In this document: positions 1 to 7,967 of the stretch, one piece after another
Layout of the letters: every line of letters starts with the position of its first letter
How positions within the stretch are numbered: position 1 is the stretch's first letter
The notes under the pieces: model-generated
The model's input: the letters and a program-made list of their open reading frames with translations, nothing else
The model's database searches: none
What the model was told of the DNA's origin: nothing
Position numbers and translations under genes: made by a program
Assembly (NCBI RefSeq): GCF_000419445.1
Contig: NZ_AULK01000001.1
Span: 372,001-436,000 of the forward strand
Length of the DNA: 64,000 nucleotides
Origin: Gryllotalpicola ginsengisoli DSM 22003
GTDB lineage: Bacteria > Actinomycetota > Actinomycetes > Actinomycetales > Microbacteriaceae
Direction: 5' to 3'

Positions 1-783
1 GGCGCCCGCCTCGAAGAAGGCGTTGGTGTCGCCCTCGAACAGGGACATGTGCGTGTGCATGCCGCTGCCGGGATGCCCCGATAGGGGCTTCGGCATGAAC
101 GTCGCGTAGACGCCCTGCTCGATCGCGACCTCCTTGACGACGGTGCGGAAGGTCATGATGTTGTCCGCCGTCGTCAGCGCGTCCGCGTAGCGCAGGTCGA
201 TCTCATTCTGGCCGGGGCCGACCTCGTGGTGGCTGAACTCGACGGAGATGCCGAGGTCTTCCAGCATCCGTACCGCCCGGCGCCGGAAGTCGTGCGCGGT
301 GCCGCCCGGCACGTTGTCGAAGTAGCCGGCCGAGTCGACGGGCTCGGGACCGTCCTCGCCGAAGTGCGCCGACTTGAGCAGGTAGAACTCGATCTCGGGG
401 TGGGTGTAGAAGGTGAACCCGGCCTCGGCCGCCTTCTCGAGGGTGCGCTTGAGCACGTTGCGCGGGTCGGCCACCGCCGGCTCGCCGTCGGGCGTCGTGA
501 TGTCGCAGAACATGCGCGCGGTCGGGTCGATCTCGCCGCGCCAGGGCAGGATCTGAAACGTCGTCGGGTCAGGGTGCGCGAGCAGGTCGGACTCGTAGGC
601 CCGGGTCAGACCTTCGATCGCCGAGCCGTCGAATCCGAGGCCCTCCGTGAAGGCGCCTTCGACCTCGGCGGGGGCGAGCGCCACCGACTTGAGCGTGCCC
701 ACCACGTCGGTGAACCAGAGTCGGACGAACTTGACGCCGCGCTCCTCGATGGTGCGCAGAACGAAGTCACGCTGCTTGTCCAT
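1..783 (-). CDS. glnA: Glutamine synthetase type I, GlnA2-like (partial, N-terminal 261 residues)
   Basis: ATP-dependent synthesis of glutamine from glutamate and ammonium in the cytosol. The visible part opens MDKQRDFVLRTIEERGVKFV, has the beta-grasp segment GFDGSAIEG near residues 50-58, and reaches the catalytic-domain segment GSGMHTHMSLF before running off the window. That opening resembles the second actinobacterial enzyme (GlnA2) more than GlnA1. The adenylylation tyrosine region lies outside the window, so regulation cannot be judged. A GGGAAAGGGAG stretch before the ATG serves as ribosome binding site, and a TAGCCT -10-like box (positions 807-812, reverse strand) lies upstream. It is divergent from panB; a glnA2/panB association also occurs in mycobacteria. 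Confidence 0.93.
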   Translation of the reverse strand, partial: MDKQRDFVLRTIEERGVKFVRLWFTDVVGTLKSVALAPAEVEGAFTEGLGFDGSAIEGLTRAYESDLLAHPDPTTFQILPWRGEIDPTARMFCDITTPDGEPAVADPRNVLKRTLEKAAEAGFTFYTHPEIEFYLLKSAHFGEDGPEPVDSAGYFDNVPGGTAHDFRRRAVRMLEDLGISVEFSHHEVGPGQNEIDLRYADALTTADNIMTFRTVVKEVAIEQGVYATFMPKPLSGHPGSGMHTHMSLFEGDTNAFFEAGA

Positions 784-828
784 GGCTCCCTTTCCCTCGT
801 GTGATCAGGCTAGTGGATCGCCCGTCCA

Positions 829-834
829 TAAACT
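829..834 (+). promoter_or_regulatory. -10 box of panB (leaderless)
   Basis: TAAACT ends 6 nt before the panB ATG at 841 and there is no Shine-Dalgarno sequence, so transcription probably starts at or next to the A of the start codon. No convincing -35 hexamer is seen. The box lies in the 57-bp gap shared with the divergent glutamine synthetase gene. Confidence 0.5.
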
Positions 835-840
835 TGCCGC

Positions 841-1704
841 ATGACACAGGACACTCCCGCCTCCTCCCCCATGCGCGAAGAGGCGCCGTACGGCGGGGCT
901 CCCCAGAACCTCAAGCGCGTGCGCACCCGGCACTTCCAGAACGCCAAGCGCACCGGGATCAAGATCACGGGGCTCACGAGCTACGACCAGCTCACCGCCC
1001 GCATCTTCGACGAGGCAGGCATCGACTTCCTGCTGGTCGGCGACTCGGCGGCCAACAACGTCCTCGGCTACGAGACCACGCTGCCGGTCACCGTCGACGA
1101 GCTGATCCCGCTCGCGCGCGCCGTCGCGGGAGCCGTGAGCCGCGCGTTCGTGATCGCCGACCTGCCGTTCGGCTCGTACGAGACCAACTCCGACGACGCC
1201 GTGCACACCGCCATACGGATGATGAAGGAGACCGGTGCGCACGCGGTCAAGCTCGAGGGCGGCGAGCGGTCGGCCGAGCAGATCCGGCGCATCGTGGACG
1301 CCGGAGTGCCCGTGATGGCGCACATCGGCTTCACTCCGCAGAGCGAGCACCAGCTCGGCGGGCACGTCATCCAGGGCCGCGGCGCCGGCGAGGACCAACT
1401 GCTCGCCGACGCGCGGGCGGTCGAGGCGGCGGGCGCGTTCGCGGTCGTGCTCGAGATGGTTCCAGCGGATGCTGCGCGAAAGGTCACCGCGGAACTGTCG
1501 ATCCCCACCATCAGCGTGGGCGCCGGCCCGCACTGCGACGGCCAGCTGCTCGTGTGGACGGACTGGGCGGGGCTGACGCAGGGGCGCATCCCCAAGTTCG
1601 TCAAGCAGTACGCGCAGATCGGACAGACCCTGCGCGAGGCCGCTCGCGCGTGGAAGGCGGACGTCGAGGGCGGCGTGTACCCGGGGGTGGAGAACTCGTA
1701 CTAG
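841..1704 (+). CDS. panB: 3-methyl-2-oxobutanoate hydroxymethyltransferase
   Basis: First committed step of pantothenate synthesis: transfers the hydroxymethyl group of 5,10-methylene-tetrahydrofolate to alpha-ketoisovalerate, giving ketopantoate. The 287-residue length fits the family. Family features are visible: the metal-binding loop [20 protein letters not shown] near residues 60-79, HAVKLEGG with the conserved lysine, [21 protein letters not shown] with the catalytic glutamate, and IGAGxxCDGQ-like [15 protein letters not shown]. The ATG was chosen because a TAAACT -10 box ends 6 nt upstream. No other pan gene is adjacent. Confidence 0.96.
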   Translation: MTQDTPASSPMREEAPYGGAPQNLKRVRTRHFQNAKRTGIKITGLTSYDQLTARIFDEAGIDFLLVGDSAANNVLGYETTLPVTVDELIPLARAVAGAVSRAFVIADLPFGSYETNSDDAVHTAIRMMKETGAHAVKLEGGERSAEQIRRIVDAGVPVMAHIGFTPQSEHQLGGHVIQGRGAGEDQLLADARAVEAAGAFAVVLEMVPADAARKVTAELSIPTISVGAGPHCDGQLLVWTDWAGLTQGRIPKFVKQYAQIGQTLREAARAWKADVEGGVYPGVENSY

Positions 1705-1711
1705 CGGAGGA

Positions 1712-1909
1712 TCAGTCCTCGCGGGCGTCTTCCTCGGCCCACTTGGCGCTGTTGGCGCGCAGCTTCTCGAGCGCGTGCGCGGCTTCTTCGCGGGTGTCGA
1801 ACGGACCGACCCGGTCGTAGGACGGCGAGACGAAACCCTGCTCGACCGCACCCGTGCGCATGTTGTACCAGTACTTGTGCTCGGCGTCGGGGCCCATGCC
1901 ATCGCTCAT
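1712..1909 (-). CDS. Small SPOR-like protein, 65 aa
   Basis: A short, highly charged actinobacterial-type protein. The run [14 protein letters not shown] followed by [18 protein letters not shown] resembles a SPOR repeat core (aromatic strand, then an alanine-rich helix), found in many actinobacteria as a free-standing ~65-75 aa cytosolic protein. No signal peptide or membrane segment. Its stop lies 7 nt past the convergent panB stop. Its start codon is only 12 bp from that of the divergent gene map, and a TAGCAT -10 box on the reverse strand ends 7 nt before the ATG. Function unknown; peptidoglycan binding is a family association only. Confidence 0.8.
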   Translation of the reverse strand: MSDGMGPDAEHKYWYNMRTGAVEQGFVSPSYDRVGPFDTREEAAHALEKLRANSAKWAEEDARED

Positions 1910-1924
1910 AAGCTTGATGCTATG
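1907..1924. promoter_or_regulatory. Overlapping divergent leaderless promoters of SPOR gene and map
   Basis: Forward TAAGCT (1909-1914) ends 7 nt before the map ATG (1922). Reverse-strand TAGCAT (1922-1917) ends 7 nt before the SPOR ATG (1909-1907). Each -10 box therefore shares a base with the other gene's start codon, and the whole shared regulatory core is about 18 bp. The placement is read directly from the sequence; promoter function is inferred. Confidence 0.55.
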
Positions 1925-2788
1925 CCCAAGGATTCCGCTGGACACCTGATCCCCGGCCGCATCTCCCCGCGAAGGACGGTGCCCGGCGGCATCCCCCGAC
2001 CCGAGTACGTCGGCAAGTCGGGGCCGGAGAAATATACCGGCGGCGACATGTACACGCCGGAGGAGGTCGAGCGGATCCGCGCGGCGGGACGGATTGCGGC
2101 TCACGCGATCGAGCTGGTCGGCGAACACGCCCGACCGGGCGTCACGACCGACGAGCTCGACCGGATCGGCCACGAGTACCTCGTCGCCCACGGCGCCTAC
2201 CCGTCCACGCTCGGCTACCGGGGTTTCCCGAAGTCGGTCTGCACCTCGGTGAACGAGGTGATCTGCCACGGGATCCCCGACGACACGGTGCTCGAGGACG
2301 GCGACATCGTCAATGTCGACATCACGGCGTACAAGGACGGCGTGCACGGTGACAGCAACCAGACCTTCATCGTCGGCGAGGCGAAGCCCGAGGTGCGCGA
2401 CCTGGTGGAACGCACCCGGGAGGCGCTGAACCGAGGAATCAAGGCGGTCGCGCCGGGTCGTCAGGTGAACGTGGTCGGCCGGGCGATCGAGGCGTACGCG
2501 AAGCGCTTCGGCTACGGCGTGGTGCGCGACTTCACCGGGCACGGCGTCGGCCGGGCGTTCCACAGCGGCCTGATCATCCCGCACTACGACTCGGCTCCGC
2601 TCTACGACACCGTCATGGAGCCGGGCATGGTGTTCACGATCGAGCCGATGCTCACGCTCGGCGGCATCGCCTGGGACATGTGGGACGACGACTGGACCGT
2701 GACGACGCGCGACAAGTCGATCACCGCGCAGTTCGAGCACACGCTCGTCGTCACCGAGCGCGGCGCAGAGGTGCTGACGCTGCCGTGA
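1922..2788 (+). CDS. map: Methionine aminopeptidase, type I
   Basis: Removes the initiator methionine from nascent proteins. 288 residues. The five metal ligands of the pita-bread fold are present in order: [32 protein letters not shown] and QFEHTLVV. An N-terminal extension of about 40 residues with [20 protein letters not shown] is the proline-rich extension typical of actinobacterial type Ic enzymes. The ATG at 1922 was chosen over upstream in-frame starts because it is preceded by a TAAGCT -10 box and because the upstream sequence belongs to the divergent SPOR gene. It precedes ppgK by 31 bp. Confidence 0.96.
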   Translation: MPKDSAGHLIPGRISPRRTVPGGIPRPEYVGKSGPEKYTGGDMYTPEEVERIRAAGRIAAHAIELVGEHARPGVTTDELDRIGHEYLVAHGAYPSTLGYRGFPKSVCTSVNEVICHGIPDDTVLEDGDIVNVDITAYKDGVHGDSNQTFIVGEAKPEVRDLVERTREALNRGIKAVAPGRQVNVVGRAIEAYAKRFGYGVVRDFTGHGVGRAFHSGLIIPHYDSAPLYDTVMEPGMVFTIEPMLTLGGIAWDMWDDDWTVTTRDKSITAQFEHTLVVTERGAEVLTLP

Positions 2789-2806
2789 GCGGCCGCGCCG
2801 CCACGG

Positions 2807-2812
2807 TAATGT
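2807..2812 (+). promoter_or_regulatory. -10 box of ppgK (leaderless)
   Basis: TAATGT ends 7 nt before the ATG at 2820 with no Shine-Dalgarno sequence. It sits just after the map stop codon, so ppgK probably has its own leaderless promoter besides any readthrough from map. Confidence 0.5.
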
Positions 2813-2819
2813 GGCGGGC

Positions 2820-3614
2820 ATGACCCAGGCGAAGACGGCCATCGGCATCGACATCGGCGGAACGGGGATCAAGGGCGGGGTCGTCGACCTCACCACCGGC
2901 GAGATGATCACCCCCCGGGTCAAGCTGTCGACTCCCGAGGGCGGCAAGCCCGACGACATCGCCGAGACCACGAAGGCCGTGCTCGAGCAACTCGACGCCG
3001 ATCCGTCGCTGCCGATCGGGGTGGACTTCCCCGCCGTCGTCAAGCACGGGCGCACCATGTCGGCGGCGAACGTGTCGAAGAAGTGGATCGGCTTCGAAGC
3101 CGAGGCGTTCTTCGAGAAGGCGCTCGGCCGGCAGATCCTGTTCGTCAACGACGCGGACGCGGCCGGCTACGCCGAGAGCGAGTACGGCGCGGCGAAGGGC
3201 CGCGACGGACTTATCATGCTGACCACTCTCGGCACGGGTATCGGAACCGCGCTGATCATCGACGGCCTGCTCGTGCCGAACACCGAGCTCGGCCACCTCG
3301 AGATCGACGGCAAGGACGCCGAGAAGAAGGCCGCCTACTCGGCCAAGGAGCGCGAGGACCTCAGCTGGGAGAAGTGGGGCAAGCGCCTGACCAGGTACTA
3401 CCGCACGCTCGAGGCGCTGTTCTCCCCGGACCTGTTCATCGTCGGGGGCGGGGTGAGCAAGAACTTCTCCGAGTGGAGCGGGTACGTCGAGATCGAGACG
3501 GAGCTGGTCCCGGCGAAGTTCCTCAACAACGCCGGCATCCTCGGGGCCGCCGCGCTTGCCGCGAAGCAGAAGACGAGCCCCGAGAACCCCGCCAAGGAGC
3601 AGGAGAAGAAGTAG
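2820..3614 (+). CDS. ppgK: Polyphosphate glucokinase
   Basis: Phosphorylates glucose to glucose-6-phosphate using polyphosphate (and usually ATP). 264 residues of the ROK/actin-like fold: phosphate-1 loop IGIDIGGTGIKG at the N terminus, GVDFPA, catalytic NDADAAGYAE, TLGTGIGTAL, then ELGHLEI and a PPGK-type region SWEKWGKRLTRYYRTLEALF before the adenosine motif FIVGGGVSK. Standard ROK glucokinases have a zinc-binding cysteine cluster after the GHL motif; it is absent here, as expected for PPGK. An upstream GTG at 2811 is possible, but 2820 fits the -10 spacing. The C-terminal tail is lysine/glutamate-rich. Confidence 0.94.
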   Translation: MTQAKTAIGIDIGGTGIKGGVVDLTTGEMITPRVKLSTPEGGKPDDIAETTKAVLEQLDADPSLPIGVDFPAVVKHGRTMSAANVSKKWIGFEAEAFFEKALGRQILFVNDADAAGYAESEYGAAKGRDGLIMLTTLGTGIGTALIIDGLLVPNTELGHLEIDGKDAEKKAAYSAKEREDLSWEKWGKRLTRYYRTLEALFSPDLFIVGGGVSKNFSEWSGYVEIETELVPAKFLNNAGILGAAALAAKQKTSPENPAKEQEKK

Positions 3615-3676
3615 CCGCGTCGGCTGCCCTGTGGACGGCTGCAGTGTGCGCCCGCCGCTTGTGGCACCGTGATCGG

Positions 3677-4255
3677 ATGGCTCTGACCGTCTGCCGCTTC
3701 GGCCACGTCGCTACGACCGCGCAGATCCTCGAGTTCGAGATGCGCCAGGACTCGATGGTTGACGTCTATCAGACCAGCCCCGGCATCATGCGCATCCGTC
3801 GCGGCGGCTACGCCTGCTCTCACCTGACCGCGGATGAGCTCGACGCGCTGCGCTGCGGCGGCCTGCTCGACTGCGTGTCGGCGCTGCGCGCCGCCGGTGC
3901 CGACGTGCCGACGGACGGCGTGCTGCACGTGCGGATGCACGCCGGAGGGCGGCGCAATCGTCCGGCTCCGGATGCGGTCGCCGCGCCGGTGCGCACGCAC
4001 TGGTCGCGGCTTCGAGTGCCGTTGCCCACGATCGAAGAGACACAGCGTCTGTTCCGGCAACGTCGACAGGTGCCCTCGCGCGCGATGGTCGCGCCGCTCG
4101 ACGCGCTCAGTCAGGCGCTGAGGTGCCTCGAGCCCGAGCTCGCGCTGGCTGCAGCTGAAGCGGCACGCGCGCTCCTGCCGTCCGATGCGGTGGATGACGT
4201 CTTGCGCGGCGCATCGCGGCGCGTGCGCCAGCGGTTGCGTGCAGCGCGACTCTAG
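3677..4255 (+). CDS. AbiEi/DUF559-type protein lacking the nuclease domain (192 aa)
   Basis: The N terminus (GHVATTAQILEF, then IMRIRRGGYACSHLT) resembles the degenerate winged-helix AbiEi antitoxin-like domain that in Microbacteriaceae commonly precedes a DUF559/Vsr-like endonuclease domain. The middle contains the LPTIEETQR and PLDALSQALRCLEPELALAA segments seen before that nuclease. The protein stops at RRVRQRLRAARL, where the family usually continues into the nuclease core, so it looks truncated at its C terminus. Tandem repeats begin about 15 bp after its stop. No function is claimed. Start ATG at 3677; no clear ribosome site. Confidence 0.6.
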   Translation: MALTVCRFGHVATTAQILEFEMRQDSMVDVYQTSPGIMRIRRGGYACSHLTADELDALRCGGLLDCVSALRAAGADVPTDGVLHVRMHAGGRRNRPAPDAVAAPVRTHWSRLRVPLPTIEETQRLFRQRRQVPSRAMVAPLDALSQALRCLEPELALAAAEAARALLPSDAVDDVLRGASRRVRQRLRAARL

Positions 4256-4270
4256 GTCGCCCGCGCTCGC

Positions 4271-4560
4271 TCTCCGAGCGCAAGAGAAGTGGCGCTCTTG
4301 ATGTGCAGAGCCCCCACGCGATCCAAGAGAAGAGAACGTCGCGCAGCGCGTTCTCCGAGCGCAAGAAGAGCGGGCCGCATGCTCTGCAGGGCCCCGCACG
4401 CGGCCAGGAAAAGCAGGTCGCAAAGCGTGTTCTCCGAGCGCGAAGAAGCGGCGCGCGTGCTGTGCAGGGCCCGCACCTGGCCAGGAAGAACGGACCGCAC
4501 AGCGTGTTCTCCGAGCGCAAGGGAAACGGCACGGAAGCTGTGCGGGCACTGCGTGGGGCC
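4271..4560. repeat. Four degenerate ~79-bp direct repeats
   Basis: Units begin with TCTCCGAGCGCAAG-like sequence at 4271, 4352, 4431 and 4508, so the periods are 81, 79 and 77 bp. Each continues with a purine-rich stretch, a TGTGCAGxGCCC block and a CCAxGAxAAG block before the next CGTG/GCGTTCTCCGAGCG junction; the last unit decays. Reading frames cross the block on both strands, but their translation is repetitive arginine/alanine-rich sequence with no recognisable domain, so I call none of them genes. Confidence 0.8.
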
Positions 4561-4578
4561 ACAACCGCGTGCACGCGG

Positions 4579-4727
4579 GCGCAACATCGCGCGGGCGCCG
4601 CAACCTCCCGTGGGCGCCGCAACCTCGCGCGGGCGCCGCAACCTCGCGCGGGCGCCGCAACATCGCGCGGGCGCCGCAACATCGCGCGGGCGCCGCAACC
4701 TTCCGTAGGCGCCGCAGCATCGCTCAG
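4579..4727. repeat. 19-bp tandem repeat, about seven and a half copies
   Basis: The unit GCGCCGCAACCTCGCGCGG is repeated head to tail at 4595, 4614, 4633, 4652, 4671, 4690 and 4709, preceded by a shortened copy at 4579. Variation is concentrated at position 11 (C or A) and in the last seven bases. There are no spacers, so this is a minisatellite and not a CRISPR array. It follows the 79-bp repeats and lies about 185 bp from the 3' end of rnpB. Confidence 0.85.
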
Positions 4728-4911
4728 TCAGCGCAACGTTCGGCTGACAGGCGAGCGCGGCCCCTGCCGGAGGGCGCCGCGGCCCGCACGGCGGGCAACC
4801 GGATTTCTTGCGTTCGGAGAGTGTTCGCGACATGAGCGTCGACGCCGCCGCACCCGCGACGGTACGCGATGCGGGGGCTGCGGGACGGGCGGCGCGACGG
4901 CGGCGGCAGGG
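4728..4911. other. Intergenic stretch without recognised gene
   Basis: GC-rich sequence between the 19-bp repeats and the 3' end of rnpB. One possible further decayed repeat unit (GCGCAACGTTCGG) lies just after 4727. I see no clear hairpin followed by a T run that would end rnpB transcription. Confidence 0.4.
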
Positions 4912-5312
<401 letters not shown>

Positions 5313-5318
5313 CAGGAG

Positions 5319-5324
5319 AGTCTA
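5319..5324 (-). promoter_or_regulatory. -10 box of rnpB overlapping an upstream stop codon
   Basis: Reverse-strand TAGACT begins with the TAG stop codon of the coiled-coil gene (5324-5322). A start of transcription 6-7 nt downstream would fall at about 5312, which matches the predicted 5' end of RNase P RNA. Confidence 0.5.
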
Positions 5325-6050
5325 CGAGGTCTCGTCGCGCACCAGAATCGCGCCCGAGTCGCCGTCGATGATGACGTCGTCGGGGGCGGCGGCACGCGCG
5401 GCGGCCAGATCGCTCGGCGACAGCGTCATGTTGCTGCCGAGGTTCACGCCCCCGCGCAGCGCGGCGGCGCCGATGCCGTAGCGCGCGCGCTGCGTCTCGT
5501 AGAGGTCGAGCAGCTCCTGCGGGATGCCCTGGGCCACGACCATCCGATCTGCCTTGGCGTCGTCGCGCTCGCGCTCGAGCCGTTCCAGCTCGGCGGCGCG
5601 CGCCTCGGTCAGCTCGGCCGTCCGGGCTTCGAGCTCCGCCTGCTCGGCGCGCACGGCGGCGAGCTCCTTCTCGGCGGCCTCGGCGCGCTCCATGACCTCG
5701 AGTTCGGCGTCCTCAAGGGCGACACGGCGCCTGGTCAGCGACGCGATCTCGGATTCGAGGCCGTCGATGTCCTTGGTGGATGAGGAGGCCTGCAGGCGCT
5801 CGGTGTCGCGGGCGAGCCGCTGTTCGACCAGCTTGACGTCCGACTCGAGGCGGCGCTGCTCGGCCTGCGCGTCTTCGAGCGCACCGGTGGCGTCGGCCAG
5901 GCGGCGGCGCAACGGCTCGGCCGCGGCGCGCAACTCGGCGAGCTTCGCGTCCTGCGGCAGATGCGTCATCGTGTGCTGGATGCGCGCCAACCGCGTGTCC
6001 TGCTCCTGCAATCGCAGCAGATCCTTCTGCTGAGCGGGGGTCGCCTTCAT
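5322..6050 (-). CDS. Coiled-coil protein of the C4 zinc-ribbon (DUF164) family, metal ligands lost
   Basis: 242 residues. Residues 1 to about 170 form a long antiparallel coiled coil rich in E, A, R and L. The C-terminal part (RYGIGAAALRGGVNLGS, then LSPSDLAAARAAAPDDVIID and SGAILV) corresponds to the zinc-ribbon module of this family, but the usual two CxxC pairs are gone: there is no cysteine in the protein. In many actinobacteria the gene sits beside a Nif3-like gene and rnpB, as here (48 bp after nif3). Proposed family roles are scaffold or nucleic-acid binding; none is established for this form. Start ATG at 6050. Confidence 0.82.
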   Translation of the reverse strand: MKATPAQQKDLLRLQEQDTRLARIQHTMTHLPQDAKLAELRAAAEPLRRRLADATGALEDAQAEQRRLESDVKLVEQRLARDTERLQASSSTKDIDGLESEIASLTRRRVALEDAELEVMERAEAAEKELAAVRAEQAELEARTAELTEARAAELERLERERDDAKADRMVVAQGIPQELLDLYETQRARYGIGAAALRGGVNLGSNMTLSPSDLAAARAAAPDDVIIDGDSGAILVRDETS

Positions 6051-6098
6051 TCGTCTCGTTCCGTCTCGTTGCGTCTTTCGGGTCCGGGTGCAGCGGGC

Positions 6099-6917
6099 TC
6101 ACTGCACGACGGCGAAGTCCCACGGGTCGGTGCGCAGTTCGCTGACCGTGACGGATGCCTCGGGCAGCGCACCGCGCAGCTGATCGGCCGCGGTCTCGAG
6201 CCACAACCACTCGCTCGCCCAGTGCGATACGTCGATCAGTGCCGGCCCCGCACCGCGCAGGTGCTGTTCGCGCGCTTCGGAGGCGGGATGGTGGCGCAGG
6301 TCGGAGGTGATGTACACGTCCGCCGCACGCACCGCCGGCTCGGCCAGGTAGGCATCTCCCGCTCCGCCGCACAGCGCGATCTCACGCACGGGAAGCTCGT
6401 ACGATCCGGCGACACGCACTCCCCCGGCCGTCGGCGGCAACAGCTCGGCGACCTGGCGCGCCAGGCGGCCGAGGGTGGTCGCCTTCGCGAGCGTGCCGAC
6501 CCTGCCGATGCCGGTGCCGTCGGCGGCGCCGGGGACGATCGGGCGCAGCGACTCGAGTCCGAGCTTGCGCGCGAACACGGCGCTCGTGCCGTCGGCGACG
6601 ACGTCGGCGTTCGTGTGCGCCGAGAGCAGCGCGACGCCCGCGCGGATCAGCGTCGCGACCGCCGCGCCCTTGTACTGCGTCTCGGCGACCGAGGTGACGC
6701 CGCGCAGCAGCAGCGGGTGGTGGGCGATCACGAGGTCGGCCCCGGCGGCGACCGCCTCGTCGAGTGACTCGGCGACGGCGTCGACCACGAGGTGGATCGA
6801 CGACACCTGTTGGTCGGGCGAGCCGGTCACGAGCCCCGGCGCATCCCAGCCCTCGGCGCCGGCCACGGGCCAGAGCTTCTCGGTGACGGAGAGGACCTCG
6901 GCGAGCGGATACGGCAT
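6099..6917 (-). CDS. Nif3-like dinuclear metal-centre protein
   Basis: 272-residue member of the Nif3/YbgI family (GTP cyclohydrolase 1 type 2 homologues), which form toroidal hexamers with a two-metal site. Metal-binding signatures are visible: VIAHHPLLLRG near residue 70, SAHTNADV near 105, and toward the C terminus LIDVSHWASEW, with the terminal acidic region. Annotated biochemical activities for the family are disputed. The ATG at 6917 was chosen because a TAGGCT -10 box (6930-6925, reverse strand) ends 7 nt upstream; longer in-frame extensions run through the neighbouring low-complexity gene and are rejected. Confidence 0.9.
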   Translation of the reverse strand: MPYPLAEVLSVTEKLWPVAGAEGWDAPGLVTGSPDQQVSSIHLVVDAVAESLDEAVAAGADLVIAHHPLLLRGVTSVAETQYKGAAVATLIRAGVALLSAHTNADVVADGTSAVFARKLGLESLRPIVPGAADGTGIGRVGTLAKATTLGRLARQVAELLPPTAGGVRVAGSYELPVREIALCGGAGDAYLAEPAVRAADVYITSDLRHHPASEAREQHLRGAGPALIDVSHWASEWLWLETAADQLRGALPEASVTVSELRTDPWDFAVVQ

Positions 6918-6927
6918 AGCCGCCAGC

Positions 6928-7896
6928 CTACCGGCGGCCGAACGGCCAGAGACGGCGGCGCTTCTTGTGTCCCGACGGTGCCTGGGCGGCGTCGACACGG
7001 TCGGGAGCCTCGGGCGGCGCCGGCGGTGCAGGGTCGAAGCGGGCCGCCGCCGCCGCGCTCGGCCGCGGCTCGAACTCGGCCGCGTGCACGGCGACGTCGT
7101 CGGCGTCGTCGACCACGTCCCGGTCGAACTCGTCGTCCTCGTCGTCCGGGGCGAGCGGGCCGATGGTGACGGGCGACGGCTCGGCGGGGACCGCGGCCTC
7201 CGGTTCCGGAAGGGCGGGTTCCGCGGGCGCGGACTGGGCGGCCTCCGGTTCCGGCAGCGCGGGTTCCGCGGGCGCGGGCGCGGCCTCAGGTTCCGGACGC
7301 GCGGGTTCCGCGGCTTCCGGACGCGCGGGTTCCGCGGGCGCGGGCGCGGCCTCCGGCTCCTCGTCACGGTCGGCCGAGAACACCGCGAAGACCGCGGTGG
7401 AGACATCCGTGTACTCGCGACCCGTGGTGAGGGATTGCGCGGCGGCGACCTGCGCGGGATCGACCCAGGGGCTGAAGCCGGGCGCCGGGTCGAGGGGCAC
7501 CGGGGCGGGGATCGAGAAGTCGACCCGGTCGGGGTCGACGGTGGGCGGGGCCTCGGCCGGTTCCGGCTCCGGTTCCTGCCCCGGCTCTGGCTCGGGCTCC
7601 GCGGGCGGGGTGTGCAGCAGAGGAGGCTGCGGCGCGGTGTCGGCGAGCGGCGGCGGCTCCTCAGCGGCGCGCTTCGCCGCGGCGGCCGCGGCGAGCATCT
7701 CGGGGGTCACGACCGGGATCTGGCCGGTACGGCGCACGATCAGCTGCTCGAGCTGCTCGATCGCACCGAGCGTGTCGCCGGTCTCGTCCAGCGAGCGGCC
7801 GATCGCGGCGACCTCGGGATCGGCCTCCGCCTCGGACGCGTCGTGCTGCTCGGGCTCGCGCCCTTGCGACACGCCGTCGTCCCCGTTTTTCTGCAC
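6928..7896 (-). CDS. Acidic Ala/Pro/Glu-rich low-complexity protein, 322 aa
   Basis: Not recognised. Residues 1-75 look folded ([20 protein letters not shown] and [18 protein letters not shown]). The middle is disordered and holds short repeats of the type [20 protein letters not shown], and there is a [17 protein letters not shown] acidic run. The C terminus is sharply basic ([14 protein letters not shown]), which could contact nucleic acid or membrane. No signal peptide or transmembrane helix. Start GTG at 7896 is preceded by TACGCT 6 nt upstream (leaderless type). It sits 10 bp before nif3, whose -10 box overlaps this gene's stop. Divergent from thyA. Confidence 0.72.
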   Translation of the reverse strand: MQKNGDDGVSQGREPEQHDASEAEADPEVAAIGRSLDETGDTLGAIEQLEQLIVRRTGQIPVVTPEMLAAAAAAKRAAEEPPPLADTAPQPPLLHTPPAEPEPEPGQEPEPEPAEAPPTVDPDRVDFSIPAPVPLDPAPGFSPWVDPAQVAAAQSLTTGREYTDVSTAVFAVFSADRDEEPEAAPAPAEPARPEAAEPARPEPEAAPAPAEPALPEPEAAQSAPAEPALPEPEAAVPAEPSPVTIGPLAPDDEDDEFDRDVVDDADDVAVHAAEFEPRPSAAAAARFDPAPPAPPEAPDRVDAAQAPSGHKKRRRLWPFGRR

Positions 7897-7955
7897 GTGA
7901 CCAGCGTATCGGCCCGGAGCTATGCCCGAGCGGGGCGGGCGTCGGCGGCGGGCCG

Positions 7956-7961
7956 TACCCT
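7956..7961 (+). promoter_or_regulatory. -10 box of thyA (leaderless)
   Basis: TACCCT ends 6 nt before the GTG start at 7968; no Shine-Dalgarno sequence is present. Confidence 0.5.
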
Positions 7962-7967
7962 GGAGCC

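Noticed and set aside
3083-3676. Upstream in-frame extension of the AbiEi-like gene into ppgK
   Set aside because: The extension is ppgK read out of frame; a start at ATG 3677 gives the recognisable N terminus.
4579-4727. Possible CRISPR array
   Set aside because: Units are 19 bp and contiguous, with no unique spacers, and no cas gene is in the window.
4289-4835. Several short overlapping reading frames in the repeat block
   Set aside because: Their peptides only mirror the DNA repeats (Arg/Ala-rich), are open on both strands, and lack start signals.
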